NCBI GenBank assembly: GCA_030445245.1
Contig: JAUCSD010000001.1
Span: 186,001-250,000, forward strand
Direction: 5' to 3'
Source of the DNA: Candidatus Saccharimonadota bacterium
GTDB lineage: Bacteria; Patescibacteriota; Saccharimonadia; Saccharimonadales; Saccharimonadaceae
DNA length: 64,000 nucleotides
Under the pieces are notes generated by a model, which saw only the letters and a program-made list of their open reading frames with translations, did no database searches and was not told the DNA's origin. Shown here one piece after another: positions 56,101 to 63,925 of this stretch (positions are counted from its first letter, which is position 1; the number at the start of each line of letters is the position of its first letter). Both the position numbers and the translations under genes were made by a program.

Positions 56101-56685
56101 TTAGTAAGCAACCGGGCCTAGGAGCGCGTTAAAGATCATGTTTCGATCTTGCTGTTGAATACTCGTTCCTTCGTCGGCACATATAGATTGTGCACCGGAG
56201 GCATAATAGTAATACCCTGCTATCGGTTCGTTATTATTCACTACCGACGTGCTCACAAGGTTTTCTAGCTTTACTTTGGTTCTGCTCAATACAGCAAGTC
56301 TTATCACTGAACCCATATTATTAGGCTCAATACATTGTCCACCTAAAGCTTCTACGCGTTTTGTCGAAAACTCGTAGTCTTCTTCTATGTCCTTATTATT
56401 AGCTTCTACCTGCTTCTTGTAGTACGTAATCGCAGTAGTGTCAGTTGGCAACTTAAACTTTATATTCCAGTCTTTAAGTACTAAATAACCCTCATTCGGA
56501 TCTTTAACTTTTTCGGCTGGCTGGTTTGTTGTCGGTTTCTTTTGGTTAGAGCTTGTATCTGCAGATTTTTTATTGATAAAATTCTGCCAAAAAACAAGCC
56601 CGAGAGTAGCGACAAGAGCAATAACTAGAATGATAATGATAACGACGTGGGTGCTGCCTGTTTGTTTGGAAGAAGTTTTAATCAT
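56101..56685 (-). CDS. Single-helix membrane-anchored protein
   Basis: 194 aa. An N-terminal membrane helix (HVVIIIILVIALVATLGLVFW, about 13-33) is followed by a Ser/Lys/Pro-rich spacer and a soluble extracytoplasmic domain with two Cys (GQCIEP, QSICAD) that may pair. The NEGYLVLKDWNIKFKLP segment resembles the start of small Patescibacterial surface proteins; function unknown. TATTCT lies just before the ATG. Confidence 0.7.
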   Translation of the reverse strand: MIKTSSKQTGSTHVVIIIILVIALVATLGLVFWQNFINKKSADTSSNQKKPTTNQPAEKVKDPNEGYLVLKDWNIKFKLPTDTTAITYYKKQVEANNKDIEEDYEFSTKRVEALGGQCIEPNNMGSVIRLAVLSRTKVKLENLVSTSVVNNNEPIAGYYYYASGAQSICADEGTSIQQQDRNMIFNALLGPVAY

Positions 56686-56737
56686 ACTCTAAGAATACAT
56701 TATTCTGCTTATATTTATTATTAAATTTTTACAAACA

Positions 56738-56762
56738 AAAGAACTTCATTATGAAGTTCTTT
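56738..56762. terminator. Terminator
   Basis: AAAGAACTTCA, a TTA loop and TGAAGTTCTTT, 15 bases before the tRNA-like block at 56777. Confidence 0.8.
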
Positions 56763-56949
56763 AAGCATAATCATCTTGGCTGGGGCGGAGGGATTCGATC
56801 TCCCCGACATTGCCGTCCACGAGGACGGTGAAGTCGTTGGGAACCGGGCGCCGATCACTATAGATGTCGGCGCGAGTCCGGTCGAGGCCGAGTCGCTTGA
56901 GGTCGGTGGCGTACAAACGGGCGGGCGGGTTGTAAAGGTGAACGCGCAT
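56761..56949 (-). CDS. GC-rich orphan, 62 aa, 3' end in tRNA-like debris
   Basis: 62 aa. TTGACG, a 17-base spacer and TATAGT form a strong promoter about 80 bases upstream, and TGAGGAGACG lies before the ATG. The first 50 residues (MRVHLYNPPARLYATDLKRL, then RADIYSDRRPVPNDFTVLVDGN) are followed by a C-terminus read through the tRNA-like block at 56777-56808. The gene may therefore have lost its original end by recombination. No family recognised. Confidence 0.55.
   Translation of the reverse strand: MRVHLYNPPARLYATDLKRLGLDRTRADIYSDRRPVPNDFTVLVDGNVGEIESLRPSQDDYA
56777..56808 (-). repeat. tRNA 3'-end-like fragment (best preserved)
   Basis: The minus strand reads GATCGAATCCCTCCG, then CCCCAGCCA, very close to a tRNA T-arm, acceptor strand and CCA. 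The sequence upstream encodes the orphan protein, so no tRNA 5' part is present. Confidence 0.55.
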
Positions 56950-57120
56950 GGCGTCTCCTCAGGTATGAAGGAATGACCGGCCATTTTGGCAGGTCGGGAC
57001 TCAAAGTTAATGAATCTTGAAAGATACTATATATTAATAATGTATAAACGTCAACTAAGCTAAGTGCGGAGACTTGAATTATATATTAAGAGACTTTTCT
57101 AATGGAGACACTAAAAATAA

Positions 57121-57158
57121 TTATTTAGTCATGAAGGATTCAAACACATACATCAGAT
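57121..57158 (-). repeat. tRNA 3'-end-like fragment (weak)
   Basis: The minus strand reads GTGTTTGAATCCTTCATGAC, a T-arm-like stretch without a good acceptor end. The degenerate hairpin at 57168-57207 separates it from the next fragment. Confidence 0.3.
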
Positions 57159-57217
57159 AATAAAAAAGCTCCTCGAAGATTATATTTCTTGGAACTCTTT
57201 TTTTCTGAATAAACTCA

Positions 57218-57250
57218 TGGCTAGAGATAAGGGACTCGAACTTAGCTAAT
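57218..57250 (-). repeat. tRNA 3'-end-like fragment
   Basis: The minus strand reads AAGTTCGAGTCCC, then TTATCTCTAGCCA, a T-loop and CCA-ended acceptor with broken stems. Confidence 0.45.
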
Positions 57251-57291
57251 AGCATGTGCTATTTTTATTATAATCTTATCGTCTTATGAAC

Positions 57292-57978
57292 CTAATCAGC
57301 AATCTCAAGCTCAAGAGGTAGATGGTCGGATACCTCATTGCTGGGAACGGTAAACTTCAAACAACGAACCGCAGGACTTAAAAATACATAGTCAGAGTAG
57401 TATTGCTTAGTATCGGGATACCTCTCCCAGACGTAACGATTGCGGGTATTCGTAATGCCGTATTCGTTAATCAGATCATGATAGTCCCGCGCACTGAACA
57501 TCTGTATGCTATTAGTCTCTGGAAAGACATTGAAGTCTCCACCGATAACAACCTGCTTTTCGTTCTTGAAGAATTCAAGAAGTGTCGTTGTTTGTAGTAT
57601 TCTATCTGGATTATCGAGCTTATCAACTGGACGAGACATGCCATGGAAGTTACATACGAACAGACGTTCTTCTCCTGTCTTTATTTCAACATACAAACCA
57701 AGTCCTGCTCGTGGATGATCCTTGAGGATCGAGCCAGAAGATATCACTGTAATATCTTTGCGAACATACGTGGTTTGTGCAAAGTCGTTGGTACTAGTGA
57801 TGAACTTCCTGTCAGTATAGACATCATATTCGGGTAAGGCTTGCGCGCATAGGTACTGTAGATCGCCGTCCGCTTCTTGGAAGCAAAAAATGTCAGTAGT
57901 TGGAGCCTTTTGTTGCAAATACGATGTAAGTGCTTGCTCGATTTTTCCGTGCCATACATTCAAAAATACTATTCTCAT
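57292..57978 (-). CDS. Endonuclease/exonuclease/phosphatase-family protein
   Basis: 228 aa. The EEP fold motifs are in order: LNVWHGK, FCFQEADG (metal-binding Glu), NFHGMS, IGGDFNVFPETN (Asp/Asn) and the final SDHLPLELEI (Asp-His). Substrate may be DNA, RNA or a phospholipid. The start at 57978 fits the fold; the frame from 58041 adds an unlikely 21 residues. Confidence 0.88.
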   Translation of the reverse strand: MRIVFLNVWHGKIEQALTSYLQQKAPTTDIFCFQEADGDLQYLCAQALPEYDVYTDRKFITSTNDFAQTTYVRKDITVISSGSILKDHPRAGLGLYVEIKTGEERLFVCNFHGMSRPVDKLDNPDRILQTTTLLEFFKNEKQVVIGGDFNVFPETNSIQMFSARDYHDLINEYGITNTRNRYVWERYPDTKQYYSDYVFLSPAVRCLKFTVPSNEVSDHLPLELEIAD

Positions 57979-58076
57979 CTGCCCTACTTTGCCATAATAG
58001 TCTGTTAGAAGCAAGCAAGTCTTTGCTTCGCAATAAATCAAGTAGTAGCTATATGAACCTCGTTTGATAATGTGAC

Positions 58077-58147
58077 ATCGCCTATTAGTCTCACGTCTTT
58101 ACTGCGGAACCAATAGGCGATATGGAGCGCCCTCACTGAGGAGCGCT
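58077..58147 (-). terminator. Two hairpins after the 48-aa gene
   Basis: AGCGC-CCTC pairs with GAGG-A-GCGCT around the stop codon (58126-58147). Further on, ATCGCCTATT (58077-58086) pairs with AATAGGCGAT (58112-58121). Confidence 0.55.
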
Positions 58148-58292
58148 ACAATGTCGCATGACAACGCGAGCACACCGTCTTAGGGTGCTTCGCGGTTCCG
58201 CTTACAGGACGGGCGCTATGTCCATGCTGCGCACAGAACTCTGCCGGAGTCGGCTTCGGTGGTTGCTGTGCGGGAGTCGTGTTTGACATCAT
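58146..58292 (-). CDS. 48-aa GC-rich zinc-ribbon-like protein
   Basis: 48 aa, below common size cut-offs. GAGGAGGTG lies five to eight bases before two ATGs (58292 and 58289). The N-terminus is Pro/Gln-rich (TTPAQQPPKPTPAEF). Cys20-x2-His23 and Cys41-x2-Cys44 form a plausible zinc knuckle. It is followed by strong hairpins. GC-rich and SD-led, as in the other orphans. Confidence 0.6.
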   Translation of the reverse strand: MMSNTTPAQQPPKPTPAEFCAQHGHSARPVSGTAKHPKTVCSRCHATL

Positions 58293-58375
58293 ATTCACCT
58301 CCTCATCGGTGAAGACTAAACAGCAATCAAAAAGAAGAGGATGTTGATATCAAGAAGACTTGTAGTCACTATCTC

Positions 58376-59722
58376 CTACATCTTCATTTGCTTGTAGGCT
58401 TCTTGCAAAATCTCTAGCATTTTAGCGTAGGTTTCGACCGAGTTATTCTCTGTCTTTTGTGGTGAGTAGAGGTACACGACATTGTCCACTACCTCTATAT
58501 TTACCTCAAATGGCAGCGCCTCTAGCTTTTCCATAAAGGCCGGGTGCAGTAACTCAAAGCTTGTCGCACCTTCGTATGTGGTAGCAAACACTTCGTATTT
58601 TTTATTAAAATCACCCCACTCCATCGATATTTTTTCAAGCCTTTTAGGCTTAAGCAAATTTGTCCACTTTTTACGCCGTACTACGATGTCACCATACGTC
58701 TTTGGCACGTTCGTCTGGGCTATGAGGTAACTACCACTATTTTTTGGATTGAGATCATAGGTATATAGCTGCAAAAGATAATTATTATTGTAAATACCAA
58801 TGATATGGTTATTGATGTCGGACACGCCAAAGTTTACCCGACCAAATAGCCGCCCGCGCTTAGGTATCAACAGCCAACCCCAATCTAGGCTGTAAAAGTA
58901 GCCGTACTTCTGTGCTAGTTGCTGCAACGAGGCGTCAGCCTTCCACGTAGTAGCCGTTACTTGCTCGATGCCATCTAGGTACCATTCGTTTCCTACCCGC
59001 TTAAAGCTCCAGTATTCAGTAAACTGGCTTTTGTCTACGTATAATTCTTCGCCTGTCAACTCATCTATTAACACATCTCTAGCATGCGCCGTAATACCAA
59101 CAGTTACCGTATCCTCGGCGTTATTGAGGCTGTCGCGTAACTCGGTGATCATTACCTGATCAATCACGGGTTCGTTGACTTTGTTAATGCGCCTTGCCTG
59201 CAGCAGCGCCGCAATCATAAGGCTGGAATGCTGCTGGTAGTGTAACGTCATGTACTGGCTAAATCGCTCCCATGACCGAGCTGTCCAGTCCTGTTGATAC
59301 ATCATAAACACGTCGCTGGCACGCCGAAGTATCACTTGCTCGTTCCAGACAGGATCAAACGAGGCTGCTTGCTTTAGCTCTTCTGTTTCCCGCTTGTTGC
59401 GTTTTAGCTTAGAGAACCAGTTGTATAGCCCGGCGCCCGTACCAAGTACTGCGCAAGCGGCGATCATGCCACCGATAAAAATACCAGTCGATGCCACCCA
59501 AAATACGCAGTAAATAGCGCAGAGCATCCAGCCAATAACTTGCGCTGCCATCCAAGATGTCAAATTCTCCTGCCTCTTACGCAAGAGCGCGCCTATAAAG
59601 TGCATAGGCAAATACCCTAGTAAATAGATGAGTACGCCACCACCGTCTCCGCCACTCGAAGAACCTCCGCCGCCGGCGCGGGCTACAGAGTGCAGTGGTT
59701 CAAGAAGTTGATGGAAGAGCAT
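58376..59722 (-). CDS. Membrane protein with Tim44-like and DUF3137-like domains
   Basis: 448 aa. A Gly/Ser-rich stretch (about 17-29) and two or three helices (about 30-105) anchor it. Residues about 130-260 match the Tim44-like pattern (ASDVFMMYQQDWTARSWERF, ELRDSLNNAEDTVTVGITAHARD, YWSFKRVGNEWYLDGIEQV). The rest resembles DUF3137 (NYLLQLYTYDL, YEVFATTYEGATSFELLHPAFM, VVDNVVYLYSPQ). Tim44-like domains bind membranes or polypeptides; the role here is unknown. TATGAT lies 12 bases before the ATG. Confidence 0.72.
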   Translation of the reverse strand: MLFHQLLEPLHSVARAGGGGSSSGGDGGGVLIYLLGYLPMHFIGALLRKRQENLTSWMAAQVIGWMLCAIYCVFWVASTGIFIGGMIAACAVLGTGAGLYNWFSKLKRNKRETEELKQAASFDPVWNEQVILRRASDVFMMYQQDWTARSWERFSQYMTLHYQQHSSLMIAALLQARRINKVNEPVIDQVMITELRDSLNNAEDTVTVGITAHARDVLIDELTGEELYVDKSQFTEYWSFKRVGNEWYLDGIEQVTATTWKADASLQQLAQKYGYFYSLDWGWLLIPKRGRLFGRVNFGVSDINNHIIGIYNNNYLLQLYTYDLNPKNSGSYLIAQTNVPKTYGDIVVRRKKWTNLLKPKRLEKISMEWGDFNKKYEVFATTYEGATSFELLHPAFMEKLEALPFEVNIEVVDNVVYLYSPQKTENNSVETYAKMLEILQEAYKQMKM

Positions 59723-59880
59723 AGAAGTAATTCTATCATATCACTCTTGCTTTACCTGGGATACCCAATGAGACTTGCTATGTAGAAGCCTAGGCAAAGA
59801 AGACTTCATCCAGGCTTTCAACAGTACAAACACTTATCGCTTACACACCAACACTATATTTATACATGCCTTAAGTACGA

Positions 59881-59909
59881 GAAAAGATTGACATATCGTC
59901 AATCTTTTC
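59881..59909. terminator. Terminator
   Basis: GAAAAGATTGAC pairs with GTCAATCTTTTC, four bases before the tRNA-like block at 59913. It shares GATTGAC with the hairpin at 63098. Confidence 0.75.
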
Positions 59910-59912
59910 TCA

Positions 59913-59952
59913 TGGCTGGGGCTAATGGATATGTTTAGAATTTTTCAGGATA
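59913..59952 (-). repeat. tRNA 3'-end-like fragment, copy B
   Basis: Near-identical to the block at 56020-56057, with two differences (TAATGG for TAGTGG, and AATTTTT for AACTTTT). Confidence 0.5.
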
Positions 59953-59972
59953 TATTTCAAAAAGAACTCGCT

Positions 59973-60551
59973 TTAAGAAAATACTAGCTTTAGGGCTTCA
60001 TATCGTGGTAGAACTTCCTGTTTCACGTCGTCGAAAAATAACTTCTTGTTGAAGTCTTTCTCCATTTTACTGAGCATCCATGTCTTGAATACCCGATAGT
60101 TATCTTCTGGTCCGTAATGCCGCCAGCAGAAGAGGGGGTAAAAGTCCGTCAGGAAGTGCGCCGCGCCATCTGCCGTAGCCATGACTTTGCCTTCAGGCGT
60201 AGTAGGCATGATCTCCTTACAGCTATGAGGCTTGATGATTTCGTTTACTATAAATGTAGTTTCATCCTTGCTAAAACCGCTTTTTTGCAATAGTTCGTCA
60301 GCTAGGGCAAGACTTCTTGCTTCATGTTTAGGGTCTCTCCTGGCCATCACAGCATCTGCTATATCATGTAATAAGGCTCCAGCAACAGCCAGCTCAACGT
60401 TTGCGTGTTGAATTGTAGCTATCCTCTCAGTGTGATCAGCGACAACAAGTACGTGATTTTTATAGCTCCAGTCAATCCATACATCGGCTTCCGGATTATT
60501 AGCGGTATAGAGTGTCTCAATATTTTTTCTTAAAGTATTTAGTTTCTGCAT
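59973..60551 (-). CDS. HD-domain phosphohydrolase
   Basis: 192 aa. His in HVLVVADH, His-Asp in GALLHDIAD and a later Asp in ATADGAAH form the HD metal site. It is probably a small nucleotide or nucleic-acid phosphohydrolase; the substrate is unknown. It is not closely similar to the HD protein at 53558. TATCAT ends six bases before the ATG. Confidence 0.82.
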   Translation of the reverse strand: MQKLNTLRKNIETLYTANNPEADVWIDWSYKNHVLVVADHTERIATIQHANVELAVAGALLHDIADAVMARRDPKHEARSLALADELLQKSGFSKDETTFIVNEIIKPHSCKEIMPTTPEGKVMATADGAAHFLTDFYPLFCWRHYGPEDNYRVFKTWMLSKMEKDFNKKLFFDDVKQEVLPRYEALKLVFS

Positions 60552-60568
60552 GTATTTATGATACCAAA

Positions 60569-60595
60569 CAAAAAAGACTTCGAAAGAAGTCCTTT
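60569..60595. terminator. Terminator
   Basis: AAAAGACTT, loop CGAA, AGAAGTCCTTT, an imperfect stem next to the tRNA-like block at 60610. Confidence 0.6.
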
Positions 60596-60609
60596 AGATA
60601 TAATAATCT

Positions 60610-60635
60610 TGGCCAGAGAAGAGGTTCGTTAATTT
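60610..60635 (-). repeat. tRNA 3'-end-like fragment
   Basis: The minus strand reads AACGAACCTCTTCTCTGGCC, then A, an acceptor strand with CCA and a damaged T-loop. Confidence 0.35.
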
Positions 60636-60704
60636 AATATTCAGCGATGACAATATAGATTGCAATATTGAAGAAATCAAAAGCTTACTAGAAGATGGCT
60701 AGAT

Positions 60705-61220
60705 CTAATGCTTGAGTGTGTAAAATTCCTCAAATGCTCTTACCATTGCTGGCGTAAAGTCATCAGGGTTTGCTGCGATGTTCTCTTGCAAGTTCTCGTT
60801 GGTGAACCATTTTACCTCACTTACCTCTTCGGGTTGAAGTGTAAATCTTGTGTCTTGTGAGACTCTACCCTCAAAGACACCATTGAACTGGTTAATTGTC
60901 TTGTCATCTTCTTTCTTTTGCACTAAGAACTTGCCTATAAAAGTCAGAGGAGTCTCTACGCCAATTTCTTCTTTTAGTTCACGCAGAGCAGAAGTTTCAT
61001 ATGTTTCGCCTTCATCCACATGACCACTTGCCGCATTTGTCCATCGTCCTGGATAGAGTGGTTTTTCTAAACTACGTTTTTGTAAAAGGAAATTTCCATT
61101 CTCATCTTGCAAGACAATTTGCACAAGACGATAAAAAGAACCTCTAGCCCATGCTTCTTGGCGAGTAGCGGCTCCTATGGGTTGATCGTTTTCATCTACA
61201 ATCTGAATTCGTTCCGGCAT
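60705..61220 (-). CDS. Nudix hydrolase, IDI/YfcD-like
   Basis: 171 aa. The Nudix box is GHVDEGETYETSALRELKEEIG, with RELKEE at its core. The N-terminus (IVDENDQPIGAATRQEAWARGSFYRLVQIVL) and the following FLLQKRSLEKPLYPGRWTNAASGH are typical of the isopentenyl-diphosphate isomerase/YfcD subgroup. Isomerase activity is not claimed. TTAGGAGAGG precedes the ATG. Confidence 0.88.
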   Translation of the reverse strand: MPERIQIVDENDQPIGAATRQEAWARGSFYRLVQIVLQDENGNFLLQKRSLEKPLYPGRWTNAASGHVDEGETYETSALRELKEEIGVETPLTFIGKFLVQKKEDDKTINQFNGVFEGRVSQDTRFTLQPEEVSEVKWFTNENLQENIAANPDDFTPAMVRAFEEFYTLKH

Positions 61221-61303
61221 ACTGTACCTCTCCTAATTTGTTTGTTTTAGTATACCATTCCTAGGGTTTCGTTGTGTCTCTTGCCCTACGTCAAAACCAA
61301 ACT

Positions 61304-61333
61304 AAAAATACCTCATTTCACTGAGGTATTTTT
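61304..61333. terminator. Terminator
   Basis: AAAAATACCTCA and TGAGGTATTTTT pair perfectly over 12 bp. Confidence 0.8.
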
Positions 61334-61357
61334 GGAGTTTGATTAAATATAATCTCA

Positions 61358-61398
61358 TGGCTGGTGATGAGCCCGATGCTTCGAACCTATGCGACAGA
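61358..61398 (-). repeat. tRNA 3'-end-like fragment, copy C
   Basis: The minus strand reads GGTTCGAAGCATCGGGCTCA, then TCACCAGCCA. It aligns over about 30 bases to the block at 63217-63250 with five differences. Confidence 0.5.
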
Positions 61399-61414
61399 TA
61401 GAAAGAATAAAATA

Positions 61415-61450
61415 AAAAGCAATCCCGCCAACCATGTGGTAAGCGGGAAT
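61415..61450 (-). terminator. Terminator after 61469-61738
   Basis: On the minus strand TTCCCGC and GCGGGA pair across an ACCACATGGT-containing loop, followed by GCTTTTTATT. Confidence 0.55.
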
Positions 61451-61468
61451 CTCGACTTCGAAAGACTG

Positions 61469-61738
61469 TCAGGGATGCAAGGTGATACGCGTGTCGGAGG
61501 GCACTGATGTACCACACATAGCACAGCGCGCTGACGCGACCGAATCTTCGCCACTGGAGCTCCAGTAGATCCGCCAGGGTCGCGACCGGGGACGCTCATA
61601 GGCTTCACGCCCCTTTTCGGGACATTCCTTGGGCGTATACTTGTATTCAGTCTGGACCTTGCGGCTCAAACAGAGAAGCAAGAGGATGCCGGTGGGTACC
61701 AGCGCTATTGCTGTAGCGGTCAGGTCGTCGATGGTCAT
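61469..61738 (-). CDS. GC-rich orphan, membrane-anchored protein with CxxC
   Basis: 89 aa. One membrane helix (ATAIALVPTGILLLLCL) is followed by a basic cytoplasmic or external tail containing CPEKGREAYERPRSR, then ARCAMCGTSVPSDT, where CAMC suggests half of a zinc ribbon. GAGAGGCAG before the ATG acts as Shine-Dalgarno sequence. No family recognised. GC-rich and monocistronic, with its own terminator. Confidence 0.6.
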   Translation of the reverse strand: MTIDDLTATAIALVPTGILLLLCLSRKVQTEYKYTPKECPEKGREAYERPRSRPWRIYWSSSGEDSVASARCAMCGTSVPSDTRITLHP

Positions 61739-61949
61739 TTCTGCCTCTCAACTCTTTCGGAGCAAGATCTTTATACATTAACATGTAAATAAATATAAAG
61801 CAATAGCAATTTAGTATGAATGACTCGTTTTACTCGCAGTGAACCATCTCGGTAGCCCTTTGCGCATATCGTATCTCTTACTGCTTACGCTTTATATTTG
61901 AGTAACCATTGACATAATATAATTTAAGTAGCATAATAAGATACATATT

Positions 61950-62990
61950 ATGACATCGATCGAACAAATATTATTACAGTCTACTCGGGATGAACACCGT
62001 GAGGCTTTTGACTATGCAAACACACATACCTCTTCTGAGTTACTCAAGGACATGGAGTATCGACGCGTGGGCGGCGTTGCTATTGCAATCGCTCGCCCTT
62101 TAGAAGGACCGAGTCTCGATGAGACCATAGAAGCAGGCGATGCACCCATCGTACGTTTCTTGCCTTGGGGAAATAATGCTACCAAGAGCGATTTTAACCA
62201 GCCCGCCCAGACACAGTTACTCGCGAACGTTGCTAATAGGCCAATTATTGCGATGAGTTCTCCTTCAGTAGGCTCGACACTGAAGTTGAGCCGTAGGGAT
62301 AGAAAATACATACAGGACGGCGACTTTTCACCAGTAGCTCGTGAAATGCTTGCGAGTCTCGATGAACTCACCGAAGGTAAATTAGCTCGGGTTGCATTCA
62401 TGGGAGCCTCACAGGGCGCTGCCTTTGGTATTGCAACCGCCTCTGAGGCCCTACGTCGAGATCATTTCGAAACTGTTGAAGGCGTACTTGCGCTTGGCCT
62501 GCCCAATGTTAGGGAGCGCGGCCGTCCGGAACTATTAAACGATTTTTCTAAAGCTGGTACCGTCGAACTTCATGAAACACTTGTGCGAGGTGGCGTCCCG
62601 CAGCTCGTAACCGCCAATCACTTATCGCTACACGAGCCAAAGCGGCCATTGCACTTTTCTATGGTGACAACCGCTAAAATGTCCCGACACCCCATTCTTG
62701 GGTATGCCCTTTCAGGCGGTATGGGCAAAATTGACACGATGTGGCAACGTGACATACCGACAATTTTGCGAAATAGTGTCCCGCTTACGCTTGTGAGTGA
62801 GGGCCAAGGCGCGATTATGCCGACTGAGTCACTTCAAGCCAGAGTTGCCGAGCTTGAGGCCGGGCATGAGGAATTGGGATTAGATGAGGCTATGCTTCGT
62901 CGACTAGGTCTCGTTTCAATTGTTGATGGGAATCATACGTTAGCTGACCATATGCCGACGGTCGCAGCTCTGCTCGATCGAATCTCTTAA
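61950..62990 (+). CDS. Alpha/beta-hydrolase-like protein
   Basis: 346 aa. The nucleophile elbow is probably GASQGA (Ser at about 151) and GNHTLADH (about 327-334) could supply the catalytic His. The region RFLPWGNNATKSDFNQ may form the oxyanion loop. The fold is inferred; a lid-like helical region lies at about 195-290. It is the only plus-strand gene in the 54.8-63 kb block. TAAGAT ends seven bases before the ATG. Confidence 0.7.
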   Translation: MTSIEQILLQSTRDEHREAFDYANTHTSSELLKDMEYRRVGGVAIAIARPLEGPSLDETIEAGDAPIVRFLPWGNNATKSDFNQPAQTQLLANVANRPIIAMSSPSVGSTLKLSRRDRKYIQDGDFSPVAREMLASLDELTEGKLARVAFMGASQGAAFGIATASEALRRDHFETVEGVLALGLPNVRERGRPELLNDFSKAGTVELHETLVRGGVPQLVTANHLSLHEPKRPLHFSMVTTAKMSRHPILGYALSGGMGKIDTMWQRDIPTILRNSVPLTLVSEGQGAIMPTESLQARVAELEAGHEELGLDEAMLRRLGLVSIVDGNHTLADHMPTVAALLDRIS

Positions 62991-63097
62991 TTTTTGCATA
63001 AATCCACTAAATAGTATGGATAGTTGCGATTAGAATAAGGCCTCATTGGTATGTCACATTTTCATATGCGTTGAACCCTTTGGCTAAACAGGAATCA

Positions 63098-63138
63098 CCC
63101 ATTAAAAAGATTGACAAATTGTCAATCTTTTTAATGGG
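63098..63138. terminator. 19-bp perfect hairpin, bidirectional terminator
   Basis: CCCATTAAAAAGATTGACA pairs exactly with its complement across a three-base loop (AAT). It is the longest perfect palindrome in this part of the window and overlaps the next tRNA-like fragment. Confidence 0.7.
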
Positions 63139-63172
63139 TGGGGAGGAGAAAAGTATTCGAACTTTTTCATAG
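63134..63172 (-). repeat. tRNA 3'-end-like fragment
   Basis: The minus strand reads AAAAGTTCGAATACTTTT, then CTCCTCCCCACC, a T-arm with a 6-bp stem plus an acceptor-like end. Confidence 0.45.
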
Positions 63173-63175
63173 CAA

Positions 63176-63205
63176 AAAAGTCTACAGATCAATCTGTAGA
63201 CTTTC
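63176..63205. terminator. Terminator
   Basis: AAAGTCTACAGA and TCTGTAGACTTT pair over 12 bp, 11 bases before the next fragment. Confidence 0.75.
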
Positions 63206-63216
63206 TCATAATTTCA

Positions 63217-63250
63217 TGGCTGGACGTGAGTCCGACGCTTCGAACCCCCC
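63217..63250 (-). repeat. tRNA 3'-end-like fragment, copy D
   Basis: The minus strand reads GGTTCGAAGCGTCGGACTCA, then CGTCCAGCCA, a near-copy of the block at 61358-61398. The rest of 63251-63445 shows nothing convincing. Confidence 0.5.
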
Positions 63251-63445
63251 CTGATTGCCAATTTTATTCTACTTGGACAAAGATTAGAGAAGCTCAACTT
63301 TCTTTATGGGAAGGATATTGTAGTTGCAAGGTACGATATAGCTTGGATTCCATAGATCATTTCGTTAGTCTATCTGTCGTATCATCTATCTTGGTTAAGA
63401 TTGTCGCCTCGCATTCTACGATATTCCGAATGTTAGTTTCTTGGA

Positions 63446-63770
63446 TCAGCCTATCTCCCGCAGTTCTTGCGAGCAGCGACAGGCGACCGCAAACTTGCGA
63501 GCCCACTTCTCGGCGGCCTTACGGTTTGGCAATTCGAGGACAGTGAACCCGCCAGTGATCTCCGAGTCCGGATAGATTTCAGCTGACACTGATCCATCGG
63601 CGGAGACTAGCACACCGGATCAACCTTCTCTTCAATTCCGCCAGCGAATACGTGCACATCTGCGGCTATCGCCTCTTCAGTGACCGCATTGGCTTCTGCC
63701 CCAGAATCAGGAGCTCTTCATCCGTGAGCTGTATGGCTTTACTTGGGAAAGAAATGAGGTATTTTGTCAT
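63446..63770 (-). pseudogene. Frameshifted YCII-family (DGPF-type) protein
   Basis: The start MTKYLISFPSKAIQLTDEEL is in one frame. AEANAVTEEAIAADVHVFAG, continuing GIEEKVDPV, is in a second. VLVSADGSVSAEIYPDSEIT, continuing GGFTVLELPNRKAAEKWARK and ACRCSQELREIG, is in a third, ending at TGA. Together they make a full YCII-like protein of about 105 residues with two frameshifts, as in homologues common in Actinobacteria. Unless these are sequencing errors, the gene is dead. GC-rich coding style. Confidence 0.7.
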
Positions 63771-63848
63771 ATTTTTAATTGCCTTTCGTAGTTTTCTTGA
63801 TATTTCTATTATACAGTTTGAGTCGTCTACTTAGTCGTTGTAAGATAC

Positions 63849-63880
63849 AAAAAAAGAACTCCACATGGAAGTTCTTTTTT
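63849..63880. terminator. Terminator
   Basis: AAAAAAGAACTCC and GGAAGTTCTTTTTT pair with one bulge, 14 bases before the fragment at 63894. Confidence 0.7.
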
Positions 63881-63893
63881 ATAGTAATAATCT

Positions 63894-63925
63894 TGGCTGG
63901 GGAGGAGGTTCTGGAATAGAGCTTT
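63894..63925 (-). repeat. tRNA 3'-end-like fragment (weak)
   Basis: The plus strand begins TGGCTGGGGAGGAGGTTCTG, the complement of a CCA-ended acceptor strand with a damaged T-arm. It lies at the same distance from its terminator as the other copies. Nothing else is seen to the right edge. Confidence 0.35.

Noticed and set aside
56777-56808. Intact tRNA gene
   Set aside because: Only the T-arm and acceptor end are present; no D-arm, anticodon arm or 5' acceptor strand can be found here or at the other fragments.
63226-63546. 106-codon plus-strand frame
   Set aside because: It overlaps the tRNA-like fragment and the opposite-strand YCII pseudogene, which explains the coding-like composition.
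55042-63925. CRISPR array
   Set aside because: The repeats are too diverged and too far apart, carry genes between them, and resemble tRNA ends; no cas gene is present.
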